A DNA stretch of 64,000 bases from Vibrio sinaloensis DSM 21326 (GCF_000189275.1 NZ_AEVT01000053.1:1-64000), one strand, 5' to 3'. Positions 30,783 to 41,238 are shown, numbered from the stretch's first letter. The notes: a model not told the origin generated them from the sequence alone. Made by a program: numbers and translations.

Positions 30783-31544
30783 GTGAAAAAGATTTTATTA
30801 CTCGCGCTGGCTTTGGTGATGGTGTTTACTGTCAGCGCAATCATTCATCTTCCCGCACAGCTGGTCGTGCAATATGCACCACTGCCGAAAGGCCTCAGCT
30901 TAACGGGTGTTCAAGGGACTATCTGGAATGGTAGTGCTGTGAACGTTCGTTGGCAGCGTCAAAACCTAGGGCAAGTGCATTGGCAACTGCAAGCGAGCAA
31001 ACTCTTCTCCGGCAAAGCACAAGCACAAGTGCGTTTTGGCCGTGGCAGTGATATGCAGTTTTCCGGTCGCGGTATTGTGGGTTATGCCATGTCGGGTCCT
31101 TATGCGGAAAACCTGATTGCATCGTTACCAGTAGAAAAAGTCATGGCTTATGCGCCGCGATTGCCTGTTCCATTAGATCTAACCGGGCAGGTGGAGTTGA
31201 GTATTAAAAGCCTGACTTATGCCGCACCTTTCTGTCAAAGCGCAGAGGGCAGTGTGGTTTGGAATACCGATAAAATAGGCACGCCGCTGGAAGATCTACA
31301 AATCGGCCCGGTAGTGGCCAACTTTACTTGTGCCGATAGCACGATCACTCTAAAAGGCGACCAACGAAGCCAACAAGTTGAAAGTGAAGCTGAAGTGGTG
31401 CTTAAGCCAAATCGCAGCTATCAAAGCAGTGCTTGGTTTAAACCCGGAGAGCAGTTCCCAGCCGCGTTTCGTGACCAGCTGGGGTGGTTACCAAAACCTG
31501 ATGGTCAAGGTAAGTACCGCTTTACGTACAATGGCAGACTTTAA
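30783..31544 (+). CDS. gspN: type II secretion protein GspN (EpsN)
   Basis: This optional component of type II systems is present in Vibrio and a few others. It has an N-terminal membrane anchor (ILLLALALVMVFTVSAII) and a periplasmic beta-rich domain. The family opening LPKGLSLTGVQGTIWNGSA is present. Two cysteines (FCQSAEG and FTCADS) probably form a disulfide. Its precise job is unsettled. It starts with GTG 3 bp after the gspM stop and is the last gene of the operon, before a bidirectional terminator. Confidence 0.92.
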   Translation: MKKILLLALALVMVFTVSAIIHLPAQLVVQYAPLPKGLSLTGVQGTIWNGSAVNVRWQRQNLGQVHWQLQASKLFSGKAQAQVRFGRGSDMQFSGRGIVGYAMSGPYAENLIASLPVEKVMAYAPRLPVPLDLTGQVELSIKSLTYAAPFCQSAEGSVVWNTDKIGTPLEDLQIGPVVANFTCADSTITLKGDQRSQQVESEAEVVLKPNRSYQSSAWFKPGEQFPAAFRDQLGWLPKPDGQGKYRFTYNGRL

Positions 31545-31560
31545 GTGACAGCAACAGAAA

Positions 31561-31590
31561 ATAAGGCCGCGAATTGAGCGGCCTTATTGA
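31561..31590. terminator. bidirectional terminator between gspN and envZ
   Basis: A 10-bp perfect stem ATAAGGCCGC/GCGGCCTTAT with loop GAATTGA lies between the convergent ends of gspN (+) and envZ (-). Confidence 0.85.
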
Positions 31591-31597
31591 TCTCGGT

Positions 31598-32917
31598 TTA
31601 ACGGTGGGTGCTTTTCATCACTGGAAAACTGATCTGTACCTTTAAACCTCCACCACTACGGTTATTGACGATAACCGAGCCATTGTGTTGGCTGACAATG
31701 CGTTTGACGATCGCCAGCCCAAGCCCCGTCCCTTCGCTGCCTCGTGCGGTATCTCCGCGAGTAAAAGGTTCAAACAGTTTGCCAATCTGACTTTGCTCGA
31801 TCCCGGGACCATTATCTTCGACGCAAACCCAAACCAACTTGCTGTCTGCGGTTACCCCTGTGCTGACTTTAACCCAACCATTGCCGTAACGCAGAGCATT
31901 GACCACTAAGTTGCTGACAGCGCGCTTGATTGCAATGGGACTGCCCAAAGTTTCTTTCATCGGGTGATGGAACTCTGTTTCGATTTGGACTTCATATCCG
32001 CCCTCAGAAGACGCCACATCTTCTGCGATGTCATTGAGGTCAACCTCAATAAATGACTGTTTGTTTACTGGTTTCAAGTAGTCCATAAATTGGCTAATGA
32101 TTTCATTGCACTCTTCCGTATCCCCGATGATACCTTCAGCCAAGTAGCTGTCTTGCGGCGACATCATCTCTGTGGCGAGACGGATGCGGGTCAATGGTGT
32201 ACGTAAGTCATGGCTGATACCGGCCATCAGCAATGCTCGGTCTTCTTCTAGTGCTTGTATCCCTTTCGACATCTGATTAAAAGCGCGAGTCACAGAGCGA
32301 ATCTCAGAGGCACCTTTCTCTGGCAGCGGAGGCGGAATTTCACCGCGTCCAACGCCTTTGGCGGCTCTTTCTAATGCGATGAGTGGTCGATTTTGCAAAC
32401 GAATAAACAACCAACCTCCCGCAATGATCAGGAGTGCCATGATCAGGCTATTGCGAAATAGCGGGGTAAAGTCTTCTTCTTGTAGCTCGGAAAGGGGGAT
32501 GCGTAACAACGAGTCGGGTAAGGACTCGATTTGCATCCACAGAATATAGCTTTCTGAGCCTAACATCATGCGAACATCGGTGGGGGAGCCGAGTTCATTA
32601 CTCATTTCTTCACTCATCAGATCGATGCTCACCGCGTGATAAAACTCATCCGCGATTGGGCTGTCTTTGGCATGAATGGTGACGCCAAGTTGCTCGAGTA
32701 CGCGCCTGCGAAGCGGGGCATCGAGGTCTAGGCCATCTTCGAGGTTGGCCGAGTCATTGAGCATCAGATTGATTTCATGGCTGAGGATTTTGTTGAACTG
32801 CTGCAAACTGGGCATCAACGCATAGTTGAAGACCGCGTAGTAGGAATAGATCTGACTGGCGATAAGCAGCGTAAGGAAAATGATGATCGACTGAGTAAAT
32901 GAGCTACGAATGCGCAT
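31598..32917 (-). CDS. envZ: osmolarity sensor histidine kinase EnvZ
   Basis: EnvZ is the inner-membrane sensor kinase/phosphatase for OmpR, controlling porin genes. The 439 residues have a first membrane helix (about 10-30) and a periplasmic domain. A second helix (about 155-175) and a HAMP domain follow. The H-box [19 protein letters not shown] carries the phospho-histidine, and the ATPase domain has DNGPGIE and GTGLGLAIV. In E. coli ompR and envZ overlap; here 68 bp and a terminator-like hairpin separate them. Confidence 0.95.
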   Translation of the reverse strand: MRIRSSFTQSIIIFLTLLIASQIYSYYAVFNYALMPSLQQFNKILSHEINLMLNDSANLEDGLDLDAPLRRRVLEQLGVTIHAKDSPIADEFYHAVSIDLMSEEMSNELGSPTDVRMMLGSESYILWMQIESLPDSLLRIPLSELQEEDFTPLFRNSLIMALLIIAGGWLFIRLQNRPLIALERAAKGVGRGEIPPPLPEKGASEIRSVTRAFNQMSKGIQALEEDRALLMAGISHDLRTPLTRIRLATEMMSPQDSYLAEGIIGDTEECNEIISQFMDYLKPVNKQSFIEVDLNDIAEDVASSEGGYEVQIETEFHHPMKETLGSPIAIKRAVSNLVVNALRYGNGWVKVSTGVTADSKLVWVCVEDNGPGIEQSQIGKLFEPFTRGDTARGSEGTGLGLAIVKRIVSQHNGSVIVNNRSGGGLKVQISFPVMKSTHR

Positions 32918-32943
32918 ACTGACAACCTTGCTAGTGTGAAAAC

Positions 32944-32972
32944 AAAAAGTGCGAGACCCTGTCTCGCACTTT
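32944..32972 (-). terminator. terminator or attenuator between ompR and envZ
   Basis: On the minus strand a perfect 11-bp stem AAAGTGCGAGA/TCTCGCACTTT with a 5-nt loop is followed by five T. It is positioned after the ompR stop and before the envZ start. It should lower envZ expression relative to ompR. Confidence 0.8.
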
Positions 32973-32985
32973 AGCAGAATTCAAA

Positions 32986-33705
32986 TTAAGCTTCTTTGCC
33001 ATCTGGGACAAAGACGTAGCCCAACCCCCACACGGTTTGAATATAGCGAGGTTTGCTCGGGTCGATTTCTAGCATACGGCGTAAGCGAGAGATTTGAACG
33101 TCGATAGATCGTTCCATTGCCGAGTACTCCCGGCCGCGCGCCATATTCATTAGCTTATCACGCGACATAGGCTCACGAGCATTGGTGACAAGCGCTTTCA
33201 GTACGGCAAATTCGCCTGACGTTAACGGCATGGCTTCTTCACCGCGGAACATTTCACGCGTTCCGAGATTCAGACGGAACTCACCAAACTCAACCACAGA
33301 CTCTGCGCTGCTTGGTGCGCCTGGTAGTTCAGTAGTTTGACGACGCAATACCGCTTTGATTCGCGCAAGTAGTTCGCGTGGGTTAAATGGTTTCGGCAGG
33401 TAGTCGTCAGCGCCCACTTCGAGGCCAACGATACGATCCACTTCATCCCCTTTCGCGGTTAGCATCAGGATGGGCAGCATATTGTTGGCGTTACGCAGGC
33501 GGCGGCAAATTGAGAGGCCATCTTCACCAGGCAGCATTAGGTCTAATACCATCAAGTGGAAGTTCTCGCGTGTCAGCAGTCGGTCCATCTGCTCGCTGTT
33601 TGCGACACTGCGCACTTGGAATCCCTGCTCAGACAAGTAACGCTCTAGCAGTGCACGTAGGCGTGCATCGTCATCAACGACTAAAATCTTGTAATTTTCT
33701 TGCAT
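32986..33705 (-). CDS. ompR: osmolarity response regulator OmpR
   Basis: This DNA-binding response regulator is paired with EnvZ. The 239 residues have a receiver domain with the acidic pair DDD near residue 11, phospho-acceptor Asp in VLDLMLPGEDG, and the conserved Lys in LPKPFNPREL. The C-terminal winged helix-turn-helix (SRDKLMNMARGREYSAMERSI region and the wing RYIQTVWGLGYVF) is typical of the OmpR/PhoB class. It is divergent from greB with a 171-bp gap. Confidence 0.97.
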   Translation of the reverse strand: MQENYKILVVDDDARLRALLERYLSEQGFQVRSVANSEQMDRLLTRENFHLMVLDLMLPGEDGLSICRRLRNANNMLPILMLTAKGDEVDRIVGLEVGADDYLPKPFNPRELLARIKAVLRRQTTELPGAPSSAESVVEFGEFRLNLGTREMFRGEEAMPLTSGEFAVLKALVTNAREPMSRDKLMNMARGREYSAMERSIDVQISRLRRMLEIDPSKPRYIQTVWGLGYVFVPDGKEA

Positions 33706-33876
33706 GTAATGATTCCACCTATCAAATAAGCTTAGCGCTCAGGACCGGGCTCAATTGCCCTTTATAACCAGTCAAAATGTAACACTGTTCTGACCAAAGT
33801 GGCGCAAAGAATTGTTAACGTTTATTTCCTTTTTAGCTAATGTATACGTCATATTCAATTCAGTAACGTCAGAAAT

Positions 33877-34359
33877 ATGAAAACAAACCTAATTACGCGT
33901 GAAGGCTTTGATCGACTTAAGAAAGAGCTCGATTTCTTATGGAAAGAAGAACGGCCGGAAGTGACGAAAAAAGTGACTTGGGCGGCGAGCTTAGGTGATC
34001 GTAGCGAAAACGCGGATTATCAATACAACAAGAAGCGTCTGCGTGAAATTGACCGTCGAGTGCGTTACCTGCGCAAGCGTCTTGAGCAGGTTAAAGTGGT
34101 CGACTATGCGCCCCAGCAAGAGGGGAAGGTATTTTTCGGCGCTTGGGTGGAGATAGAAAACGAAGCGGGAGAGGTAAAATCCTTTCGAATTGTTGGTCCC
34201 GATGAGATTTACGGTGACGCAAAAGGGTATATCTCAATCGACTCACCGATGGCTCGCGCGTTGCTAAAAAAAGAAGTCGATGACGAGTTCAGTGTTAAAA
34301 CGCCAGAAGGGTACAAAGAGTGGTTTGTTAACCGCATCAGCTATAAGCCCTTACTTTAG
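33877..34359 (+). CDS. greB: transcript cleavage factor GreB
   Basis: GreB enters the RNA polymerase secondary channel and stimulates cleavage of backtracked RNA. The 160 residues have the N-terminal coiled coil with tip acidic residues in [16 protein letters not shown] (the Asp and Glu used for catalysis). The C-terminal FKBP-like domain follows. The ompR-greB-tex neighbourhood matches enterobacteria. Confidence 0.96.
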   Translation: MKTNLITREGFDRLKKELDFLWKEERPEVTKKVTWAASLGDRSENADYQYNKKRLREIDRRVRYLRKRLEQVKVVDYAPQQEGKVFFGAWVEIENEAGEVKSFRIVGPDEIYGDAKGYISIDSPMARALLKKEVDDEFSVKTPEGYKEWFVNRISYKPLL

Positions 34360-34414
34360 ATTCACGCCACTTGTCCCCATATAGTGTTTAAATATAAGTA
34401 AAGAGATTCCACGG

Positions 34415-36742
34415 ATGAGCCAAGCTATCTGTCATATGATTGCTCAAGAGCTAAATGTTCGCCCTGAGCAAGTTACTGCTGCCGTTAACCTTATTGACGA
34501 TGGCAACACAGTCCCATTTATTGCCCGCTACCGTAAAGAAGTCACAGGTGGACTGGATGATACCCAGTTACGTAACCTTGATAGCCGCTTGTCATACTTG
34601 CGTGAGTTAGATGATCGCCGCCAGACTATTTTAAAGTCGATTCAAGAACAAGGTAAGTTGAGCGCTGAGCTGGAAGTGGAAATCAACCAGGCCGACAGTA
34701 AAACGCGTCTGGAAGATTTGTACCTGCCCTACAAGCCAAAGCGCCGTACTAAAGGCCAGATCGCGATTGAAGCGGGTCTTGAGCCACTGGCCGATAAGTT
34801 GTGGCATGAACCACAAACCGATCCAGACAGCGAGGCTAAGCAGTATGTCTCTGCAGACAAAGGCGTGGCAGATGCAAAAGCAGCGTTGGACGGTGCTCGT
34901 GCGATTGTTATGGAGCGCATCGCAGAAGATGCTAACTTGCTTGAAAAGATTCGTCAGCACCTCAGTCGCAATGCAGAGCTAGTGGCTCGTGTTGTCGAGG
35001 GTAAAGAGCGAGAAGGCGAGAAATTTAAAGATTACTTCGAGCACAATGAATCGCTGAGTAAGGTTCCTTCTCACCGGGCCCTTGCGATGCTGCGAGGACG
35101 AAATGAAGGCTTCCTGACGCTGGCGATGAATGCCGATCCAGCGCAAGAAGAAGGCGCTCGCCAATCTTATTGTGAGACCATCATCTCTGATCACTACGGT
35201 ATCTCACTCAGCCACGCTCCGGCGGACGCTTGGCGTAAACAAGTCATTAGCTGGGCTTGGCGCATTAAGGTGTCGATGCACATGGAAACCGAACTGATGG
35301 GTGCCATGAAAGAGCGTGCGGAAGTGGAAGCCATTGAGGTATTCGCGACTAACCTAAAAGATCTCTTGATGGCAGCTCCGGCTGGCCCTCGAGCGACGCT
35401 TGGCCTCGATCCGGGTCTACGTACAGGTTCTAAAATTGCGGTGGTGGATTCGACGGGCAAAGTCTTGGCAACTGAAACCATTTATCCTCATCCTCCGCAG
35501 AATCAGTACGACAAGTCGGCACAAGTTGTTGCGGCTATGGTCAAGCAGTTTAATGTCGATTTGATTGCGATCGGTAATGGCACGGCTTCGCGTGAAACGG
35601 ACAGCTTTGTTGCTGATCTGATTAAACGCAACAACCTTAAAGTGCAAAAGATCATGGTCAGTGAAGCGGGGGCATCGGTCTACTCTGCATCCGAGCTTGC
35701 CGCGAAAGAATTTCCTAATTTGGATGTGTCTTTGCGCGGTGCTGTCTCCATTGCACGCCGCCTGCAAGACCCATTGGCTGAGCTGGTGAAAATTGACCCG
35801 AAATCGATCGGTGTTGGTCAGTATCAGCACGATGTGAGCCAGTCCATGTTGGCAAAACGTCTTGATGCTGTCGTTGAAGATTGTGTGAACGCTGTTGGTG
35901 TTGATGTAAATACGGCCTCTCCGGCACTACTGACTCGTGTGGCTGGCCTATCGAGTACCATTGCACAAAATATCGTTGATTATCGTGATGAGCATGGTCG
36001 ATTTGAAGCGCGTACCACGTTAAAGAAAGTCGCCCGTCTTGGCCCTAAAGCGTTTGAACAGTGTGCGGGCTTCTTACGCATCATGGATGGTAAAAACCCG
36101 CTTGATGCGTCTTCTGTTCACCCTGAAGCGTATCCGGTGGTTAAAGCCATTGCGGAAAAAAACAGCAAGCAAGTGAAATCCCTGATTGGTGATACTCAGT
36201 TCTTACATGGGTTACATGCTGTCGATTATACCGATGACAATTTTGGTTTACCGACGGTGACAGACATCATCAAAGAGCTCGACAAACCAGGCCGAGATCC
36301 TCGCCCAGAGTTCAAAACGGCGACGTTTGCTGAAGGCGTTAATTCGGTATCCGACCTTGAGCCAGGCATGGTGTTAGAGGGGGTAGTGTCGAACGTGGCG
36401 AATTTTGGTGCATTTGTTGACATTGGCGTCCATCAAGATGGCTTGGTTCACATCTCTGCCTTAACAGATAAGTATGTTTCTGATCCACGTGAAGTGGTTA
36501 AAGCCGGTGATATTGTGAAAGTGAAAGTCATGGAAGTTGATGTACAGCGCAAACGCATTGGGCTTTCTATGCGACTGAACGACGAGCCTGGCCAAGATAA
36601 TCGAGCGCAACGCGCGCCCGCTCCTCGTGGCCAACAGCGTCAAGGGCATAAACCCGGCGGTCAGCGTCGCCGCGAAGAATCGAATGGTAATAGTGCCATG
36701 GGTGGCGCCTTTGCTGCGGCGTTTGCCAAAGCGAAACGATAG
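34415..36742 (+). CDS. tex: transcription accessory protein Tex
   Basis: This 775-residue cytoplasmic nucleic-acid-binding protein (E. coli YhgF) has the N-terminal Tex helical region and a YqgF/RNase H-like domain ([17 protein letters not shown]). Helix-hairpin-helix motifs ([21 protein letters not shown]) and a C-terminal S1 domain ([21 protein letters not shown]) complete it. The Gly/Arg-rich basic tail ([17 protein letters not shown]) probably adds RNA affinity. It starts 55 bp after greB. Confidence 0.96.
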   Translation: MSQAICHMIAQELNVRPEQVTAAVNLIDDGNTVPFIARYRKEVTGGLDDTQLRNLDSRLSYLRELDDRRQTILKSIQEQGKLSAELEVEINQADSKTRLEDLYLPYKPKRRTKGQIAIEAGLEPLADKLWHEPQTDPDSEAKQYVSADKGVADAKAALDGARAIVMERIAEDANLLEKIRQHLSRNAELVARVVEGKEREGEKFKDYFEHNESLSKVPSHRALAMLRGRNEGFLTLAMNADPAQEEGARQSYCETIISDHYGISLSHAPADAWRKQVISWAWRIKVSMHMETELMGAMKERAEVEAIEVFATNLKDLLMAAPAGPRATLGLDPGLRTGSKIAVVDSTGKVLATETIYPHPPQNQYDKSAQVVAAMVKQFNVDLIAIGNGTASRETDSFVADLIKRNNLKVQKIMVSEAGASVYSASELAAKEFPNLDVSLRGAVSIARRLQDPLAELVKIDPKSIGVGQYQHDVSQSMLAKRLDAVVEDCVNAVGVDVNTASPALLTRVAGLSSTIAQNIVDYRDEHGRFEARTTLKKVARLGPKAFEQCAGFLRIMDGKNPLDASSVHPEAYPVVKAIAEKNSKQVKSLIGDTQFLHGLHAVDYTDDNFGLPTVTDIIKELDKPGRDPRPEFKTATFAEGVNSVSDLEPGMVLEGVVSNVANFGAFVDIGVHQDGLVHISALTDKYVSDPREVVKAGDIVKVKVMEVDVQRKRIGLSMRLNDEPGQDNRAQRAPAPRGQQRQGHKPGGQRRREESNGNSAMGGAFAAAFAKAKR

Positions 36743-36766
36743 CTGACTAGGCTTAGTTAAAAATAT

Positions 36767-36802
36767 AAATCCCCGCAACTGCAAAGAAGCGGGGATTTTT
36801 TT
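36767..36802 (+). terminator. intrinsic terminator of tex
   Basis: A 10-bp stem AAATCCCCGC/GCGGGGATTT with a 12-nt loop is followed by a T run. Confidence 0.9.
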
Positions 36803-36825
36803 CGGTATTTCCTAACGTCTAGGTA

Positions 36826-37296
36826 CTACAACACCGCTATGACATCAGAAGGCGTATTTGGCGCGACCGAGTGACCATAATGAAACTTAATCACAGTGCG
36901 GCGTTTCGCCATTTTTCCTTCTGTTATCGCCGCATCGATGATGCGTGTGGGTAACCGAAAGCGCATTGCATAGCCTTTGCCCTGACTTTTGCTGTAGCTG
37001 TCGAGAGCAAGCAGTTGGAATATCCGCTCGAGTGTATCTTGCGGGGCTTCCTGACTGACGATGCTGAGTTCTTCTTGTTCACCAGTTTCGTAGCTAGGGT
37101 GCTCCGCTGGATCCCAAGAGGATTGTTTGCGCCGTTTGTCATCTGCTTTGACTTTTCGCTCTGCATTACTCTTGGTCAATGCAATCGTCGCAGGAACAGG
37201 TTCGCGAACTTTGTTATCACGAGCTGTTTGCTCCGTCTGAACATTCACCGATGGGGCGATAAGCGGCACACTTACGTTCGTAGGTGATACGAGCAT
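36826..37296 (-). CDS. conserved hypothetical protein
   Basis: I do not recognise a domain in this 156-residue soluble protein. The N-terminal half is polar and low-complexity, rich in Lys, Glu and Thr. The C-terminal 70 residues look folded, with YAMRFRLPTRIIDAAITEGK and RTVIKFHYGHSV. There is no signal peptide or membrane segment. The ribosome site AGGAGGTAAAGCG before ATG is excellent, which supports a real gene. It stands alone between tex and bioH. Confidence 0.72.
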   Translation of the reverse strand: MLVSPTNVSVPLIAPSVNVQTEQTARDNKVREPVPATIALTKSNAERKVKADDKRRKQSSWDPAEHPSYETGEQEELSIVSQEAPQDTLERIFQLLALDSYSKSQGKGYAMRFRLPTRIIDAAITEGKMAKRRTVIKFHYGHSVAPNTPSDVIAVL

Positions 37297-37414
37297 CGCT
37301 TTACCTCCTCACGCCCAAACCTCTACTGGTATTACTCTGCGGCAATATTTTCTTGGTTCGTTTATTTATCGACCACTATGGTCAAAAATTTAGCGTATTG
37401 AGTGTAATGAATTG

Positions 37415-38212
37415 TTAGTTTTCGGTGATAAAGCCGCTAACCTGCTGACAAAACTCGTTAAATTCAGTTATGAATGGAGCGTGTGATGAAGCGCCAAACA
37501 TATAACTCTTGCTGTTCGGCATCAGAGTGTCGACGTCGCTGGCTACTTTCGCAGGCACTAAGCCATCTAATCGACCGTAAAGACGCAAAGTCGGGATCTC
37601 AACACCACTCAGTTGTTCTCGGTAATCAATGTCTGCCAGTAGGTTTAATCCTGCAAGCAACGATTTTGGATTGGGGTTCGGACGAGAAAGCACGGCTTGT
37701 TTCAATGCCTTTACATCTTGGCGCGCGGATGGGCTACCCATGGCTTGTAACGCCATAAAGCGCTCAATGGTTAATTGGAAGTTCTCAACCAGTTGTTCAG
37801 TGAAGGCGCTTAACACTTGAGGTTGAATCCCGCGCCAACGTCGCTCGGCAGCGAACTTAGGTGAACTCGCCACCGTAATCAGTTTGGTGATGCGATCTGG
37901 GTGTTGCACGGCAATATGCGTTGCCAGTAGACCGCCAAGCGACCAACCTAGCCATACCGCTTGCTGCGGGGCATCGGCAAGGACCAACTCCGCCAGTTGC
38001 TCAATGGAGTCAAAGTGGCGCTGGTGGCTGTGGCCAAAGCCTGGTAGGTCAACCACATGTACACGATGGTTTTGACTAAGCTCATCGACAGTTTTCTGCC
38101 ACACCGCCCCGTTCATACCCCAGCCATGCAGTAGAACGATGTCTTGCCCCTCACCATGAGACTGCCAATGCAAAGGTGTTGTTATGCTCTCAGTCTGTAC
38201 CACTTTTCTCAT
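37415..38212 (-). CDS. bioH: pimeloyl-ACP methyl ester carboxylesterase BioH
   Basis: BioH removes the methyl group from pimeloyl-ACP methyl ester in the first stage of biotin synthesis. The 265-residue alpha/beta-hydrolase has the oxyanion motif LLHGWGMNGAVWQ. The nucleophile elbow GWSLGG holds the Ser, the Asp lies in YGRLDGLVP and the His in SSHAPF, so the triad is complete. It is divergent from comF, with only about 61 bp between start codons. Confidence 0.95.
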   Translation of the reverse strand: MRKVVQTESITTPLHWQSHGEGQDIVLLHGWGMNGAVWQKTVDELSQNHRVHVVDLPGFGHSHQRHFDSIEQLAELVLADAPQQAVWLGWSLGGLLATHIAVQHPDRITKLITVASSPKFAAERRWRGIQPQVLSAFTEQLVENFQLTIERFMALQAMGSPSARQDVKALKQAVLSRPNPNPKSLLAGLNLLADIDYREQLSGVEIPTLRLYGRLDGLVPAKVASDVDTLMPNSKSYMFGASSHAPFITEFNEFCQQVSGFITEN

Positions 38213-38273
38213 CCTATGTTATTGCTGCTTTGCGACACAATGGCACCGAATGAGTGCTGTGTGCAGGGGAGCT

Positions 38274-38981
38274 ATGTTAGCGCATCGGATGAAGAAATAC
38301 ACAACAGACCTGTTTTCTCCTCAATGCGAGTTGTGTGGTTTAACTATTGGAACAAGCGCTCGGTTGTCTTGGCTGTGCGAATATTGCGAGCTACATTTTC
38401 GGCCGCAATCGCGTTGTTCATGTTGCGGTTTGCCTACCGTGATCGCCACTTTAGAATGCGGGACGTGCTTACGTACGCCGCCTTTATGGCAACGACTCTA
38501 TTGTGTTGGAGATTATCAAGCGCCTTTGTCGAGTTATGTGCACAAACTTAAGTACCAAGGACAGTTTTGGCAAGCGAGTAAACTGGCGCAATTGCTCGCG
38601 GTGCAAATCGAACAACCAGCCGAGTTGATTACCTGCGTGCCACTGCATTGGCGGCGTCACTGGCTGCGAGGTTTCAATCAAAGTGAGATGCTGGCCATCT
38701 CGTTGGCCGACAAACTTGAACGGCCTTATCAATCTTTGTTTCGCCGTGTCCGAGCCACCTCCCCTCAACTGGGCAAAAACCGTCGTCAGCGCCTCGCGAA
38801 TCTGCGCAATGCCTATATTATGAATCGCTCATTGACGGCCAAACATGTCGCGATTGTTGATGATGTACTCACTACAGGTAGTACCGTGCAGCAATTATGT
38901 AAATTACTGCTTGATGCGGGCGTGAAAACCATTGATATTTACACCATATGCCGTACTCCTGAGCCTTCAGAAAAGCGCTAG
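38274..38981 (+). CDS. comF: ComF family phosphoribosyltransferase-like protein
   Basis: ComF is a DNA-uptake-associated protein of the type required for natural transformation, cytoplasmic. An N-terminal cysteine cluster is present (CELC, CEYC, CSCCGLP, CGTC), probably binding zinc. A phosphoribosyltransferase fold follows, with the PRPP loop AIVDDVLTTGST. ATG 38274 (235 residues) is chosen because AGGGGAGCT precedes it. An upstream ATG at 38184 would overlap bioH and add a non-conserved hydrophobic tail. Confidence 0.9.
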   Translation: MLAHRMKKYTTDLFSPQCELCGLTIGTSARLSWLCEYCELHFRPQSRCSCCGLPTVIATLECGTCLRTPPLWQRLYCVGDYQAPLSSYVHKLKYQGQFWQASKLAQLLAVQIEQPAELITCVPLHWRRHWLRGFNQSEMLAISLADKLERPYQSLFRRVRATSPQLGKNRRQRLANLRNAYIMNRSLTAKHVAIVDDVLTTGSTVQQLCKLLLDAGVKTIDIYTICRTPEPSEKR

Positions 38982-39073
38982 ACCACGAGTTTTCGTCCAC
39001 AGGGGCTAGATCTTGCAAAAATCAGGAGTAGAATGGTGACTAAATAGCCTACAAATTTACTCAGGTATTCGTC

Positions 39074-39661
39074 GTGTCAAATCCTATTACTATTACAGAA
39101 AATGCCCAATCGCATTTCGCAAATCTTCTGAGCCAACAGCCAGAAGGGACTAATATTCGTGTATTCGTTGTTAACCCAGGAACTCAAAATGCAGAGTGTG
39201 GTGTTTCTTACTGTCCACCAGAGGCGATAGAGTCGACGGATACTGAGCTGACATACGAGCATTTTTCTGCTTATGTTGATGAGCTAAGCCTACCGTTTTT
39301 GGAAGATGCTGAAATTGACTTCGTCACGGACAAAATGGGTTCTCAGCTCACGCTAAAAGCGCCTAACGCTAAGATGCGTAAGGTGTCAGATGACGCACCA
39401 CTGCTTGAGCGTGTTGAATATGTTATTCAAACCCAAGTAAACCCTCAGTTGGCGGGCCACGGTGGTCACGTGAATCTAGTGGAAATTACGGAACAAGGTG
39501 TGGCGATTGTGTCATTTGGCGGCGGTTGTAACGGCTGTTCTATGGTAGATGTGACTTTGAAAGAAGGCATCGAAAAAGAGCTACTACAACAGTTTGAAGG
39601 TGAGCTAACCGCTGTGCGTGATGCAACAGAACACGACCGTGGTGAGCACTCATACTACTAA
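39074..39661 (+). CDS. nfuA: Fe/S biogenesis protein NfuA
   Basis: NfuA is a carrier of [4Fe-4S] clusters for apo-proteins under oxidative stress or low iron. The N-terminal degenerate A-type domain (about 1-95) is followed by the Nfu domain with the essential CNGCSM motif (CxxC). The 195-residue length is usual. It starts with GTG and ends before a clear terminator. It lies in the bioH-comF-nfuA order seen in enterobacteria. Confidence 0.96.
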   Translation: MSNPITITENAQSHFANLLSQQPEGTNIRVFVVNPGTQNAECGVSYCPPEAIESTDTELTYEHFSAYVDELSLPFLEDAEIDFVTDKMGSQLTLKAPNAKMRKVSDDAPLLERVEYVIQTQVNPQLAGHGGHVNLVEITEQGVAIVSFGGGCNGCSMVDVTLKEGIEKELLQQFEGELTAVRDATEHDRGEHSYY

Positions 39662-39705
39662 TTGTGTTCAGTTAGTGAGAATGGGTTTTTAACCATATGG
39701 AATAC

Positions 39706-39737
39706 AAAGGGTTGACGCGTATGTCAGCCCTTTTTTT
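39706..39737 (+). terminator. intrinsic terminator of nfuA
   Basis: A stem AAAGGGTTGAC/GTCAGCCCTTT (one G-U pair) with a 6-nt loop is followed by seven T. Confidence 0.88.
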
Positions 39738-39801
39738 GTTTTCAAAGCTATGGGTTTTCTCATATATTAGTAGCTTCATCTGATCTTTAAGGAGTAAGTC
39801 C

Positions 39802-40350
39802 ATGGCGAAACGGACACCACCAGATATTCTGGAAAAACGCACCGTTGCTCAATCACGATTATTTACGATCGAGGCAATGGACTTACGCTTTAGTAATGGT
39901 GAAGAGCGTACTTATGAAAGGATGAAACCAAGCGGTCGTAATGCTGTAATGATGGTACCGATCACTGAACAAGGTGACATTCTTCTAGTCCGCGAATATG
40001 CAGCGGGAACAGAGCGTTATGAGCTTGGCTTTCCGAAAGGGTTGATTGACCCTGGGGAAGCGCCGATCCAGGCTGCTGACCGTGAGCTGAAAGAGGAGAT
40101 TGGCTTTGGCGCGCGCAAACTGACACCACTGAAAGATGTGGTCCTCGCCCCATCATACTTCTCCAGCAAAATGACTCTGTTTATTGCAGAGGATCTATAC
40201 TCAGAACAACTAGAAGGTGATGAACCAGAACCACTGGACATTATTCGCTGGCCATTAGCCCAAGCTGAAGAGCTTCTCACTCACCTTGATTTTTGCGAAG
40301 CGCGCAGCATTACTGCGTTGCTCCTCGCTCTGCGCACTCTAAAAGCATAA
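39802..40350 (+). CDS. nudE: ADP compounds hydrolase NudE (Nudix)
   Basis: This Nudix hydrolase acts on ADP-ribose, Ap3A and NADH-type compounds. The Nudix box is complete: GLIDPGE, then RELKEEIGF, fitting GX5EX7REUXEEXGU. The 182-residue length fits NudE. The ribosome site TAAGGAG precedes ATG. cysQ follows 27 bp later, forming a probable two-gene unit for nucleotide clean-up. Confidence 0.94.
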   Translation: MAKRTPPDILEKRTVAQSRLFTIEAMDLRFSNGEERTYERMKPSGRNAVMMVPITEQGDILLVREYAAGTERYELGFPKGLIDPGEAPIQAADRELKEEIGFGARKLTPLKDVVLAPSYFSSKMTLFIAEDLYSEQLEGDEPEPLDIIRWPLAQAEELLTHLDFCEARSITALLLALRTLKA

Positions 40351-40377
40351 ATTAAAGCAGGGCGATAAGGATTTACT

Positions 40378-41205
40378 ATGCCAATGACAGAAGACCTATC
40401 CCATCATTTACCCGCAGTGATTGACGTTGCACGTTCAGCCGGGCAACTGATTCTCGATATCTACGAGAAAAAAGAGTACGAAGAGTACACCAAAAGCGAT
40501 GAGACGCCAGTGACAAGCGCCGATATCGCGGCCCACAAGTTGATTGTTGAAAAGCTGACGGAGTTGACGCCAGATATCCCTGTGTTGTCAGAAGAGGCAG
40601 CCGATATCAGCCTAGACAAACGTTCGCAGTGGAGCCGCTATTGGCTTGTGGATCCTCTGGATGGAACCCAAGAATTTATTGCTCGCAGTGGCGACTTTGC
40701 TACCATCATCGCGCTGGTGGAAAATCATCAGCCAGTCATGGGGGTCGTGTATGGTCCGGTTTCTGGTGTAACGTACTACGCTTATCAAGGCAAGGGTGCC
40801 TGGAAAATTCCAGACATGAGCGAGAGCGTGCGCATTAAGACCCATCAGCATGATGGCCAAGCTAGTCCAATTGCGATCGCCATCAGTCGTCGTCAAGACA
40901 TCAATCGTATAACCAATCGTATGAGTAGCGCATGGAACTATGACTTAGTCCCGCTCGGTTCCGCAGCATTAAAAGCTTGCTTGGTCGCAGAAGGTGCTGT
41001 GGATTGCTATTTGCGCTTGGGCCCAACTGGTGAATGGGATACAGCTGCAACACAGTGCATCGTTGAAGAAGCGGGGGGGCGTATCCTCAGTACTCAACTT
41101 GAACCTTTGTCTTATAACGAGCGTGACACGTTAGAGAATCCAAACTTTATTGTTCTTGGCGATGAGCGCTTGCCTTGGGATGATATTTTGCAGGTTAAGG
41201 ATTAA
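40378..41205 (+). CDS. cysQ: 3'(2'),5'-bisphosphate nucleotidase CysQ
   Basis: CysQ converts 3'-phosphoadenosine 5'-phosphate (PAP) to AMP and phosphate, protecting sulfate assimilation and RNA turnover. The 275 residues carry the inositol-monophosphatase-type metal site: SEEAAD, the DPLDGTQEF motif, and a late GEWDTAATQ aspartate. AAGGA lies about 8 bp before ATG 40378; the ATG two codons later is also possible. It is probably co-transcribed with nudE. Confidence 0.95.
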   Translation: MPMTEDLSHHLPAVIDVARSAGQLILDIYEKKEYEEYTKSDETPVTSADIAAHKLIVEKLTELTPDIPVLSEEAADISLDKRSQWSRYWLVDPLDGTQEFIARSGDFATIIALVENHQPVMGVVYGPVSGVTYYAYQGKGAWKIPDMSESVRIKTHQHDGQASPIAIAISRRQDINRITNRMSSAWNYDLVPLGSAALKACLVAEGAVDCYLRLGPTGEWDTAATQCIVEEAGGRILSTQLEPLSYNERDTLENPNFIVLGDERLPWDDILQVKD

Positions 41206-41215
41206 GCCGACCATG

Positions 41216-41238
41216 AAGCGCTCTTAGAGCGCTTTTTC
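41216..41238 (+). terminator. intrinsic terminator of cysQ
   Basis: A 7-bp stem AGCGCTC/GAGCGCT with loop TTA is followed by a T run, between the convergent cysQ and recG. Confidence 0.85.
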
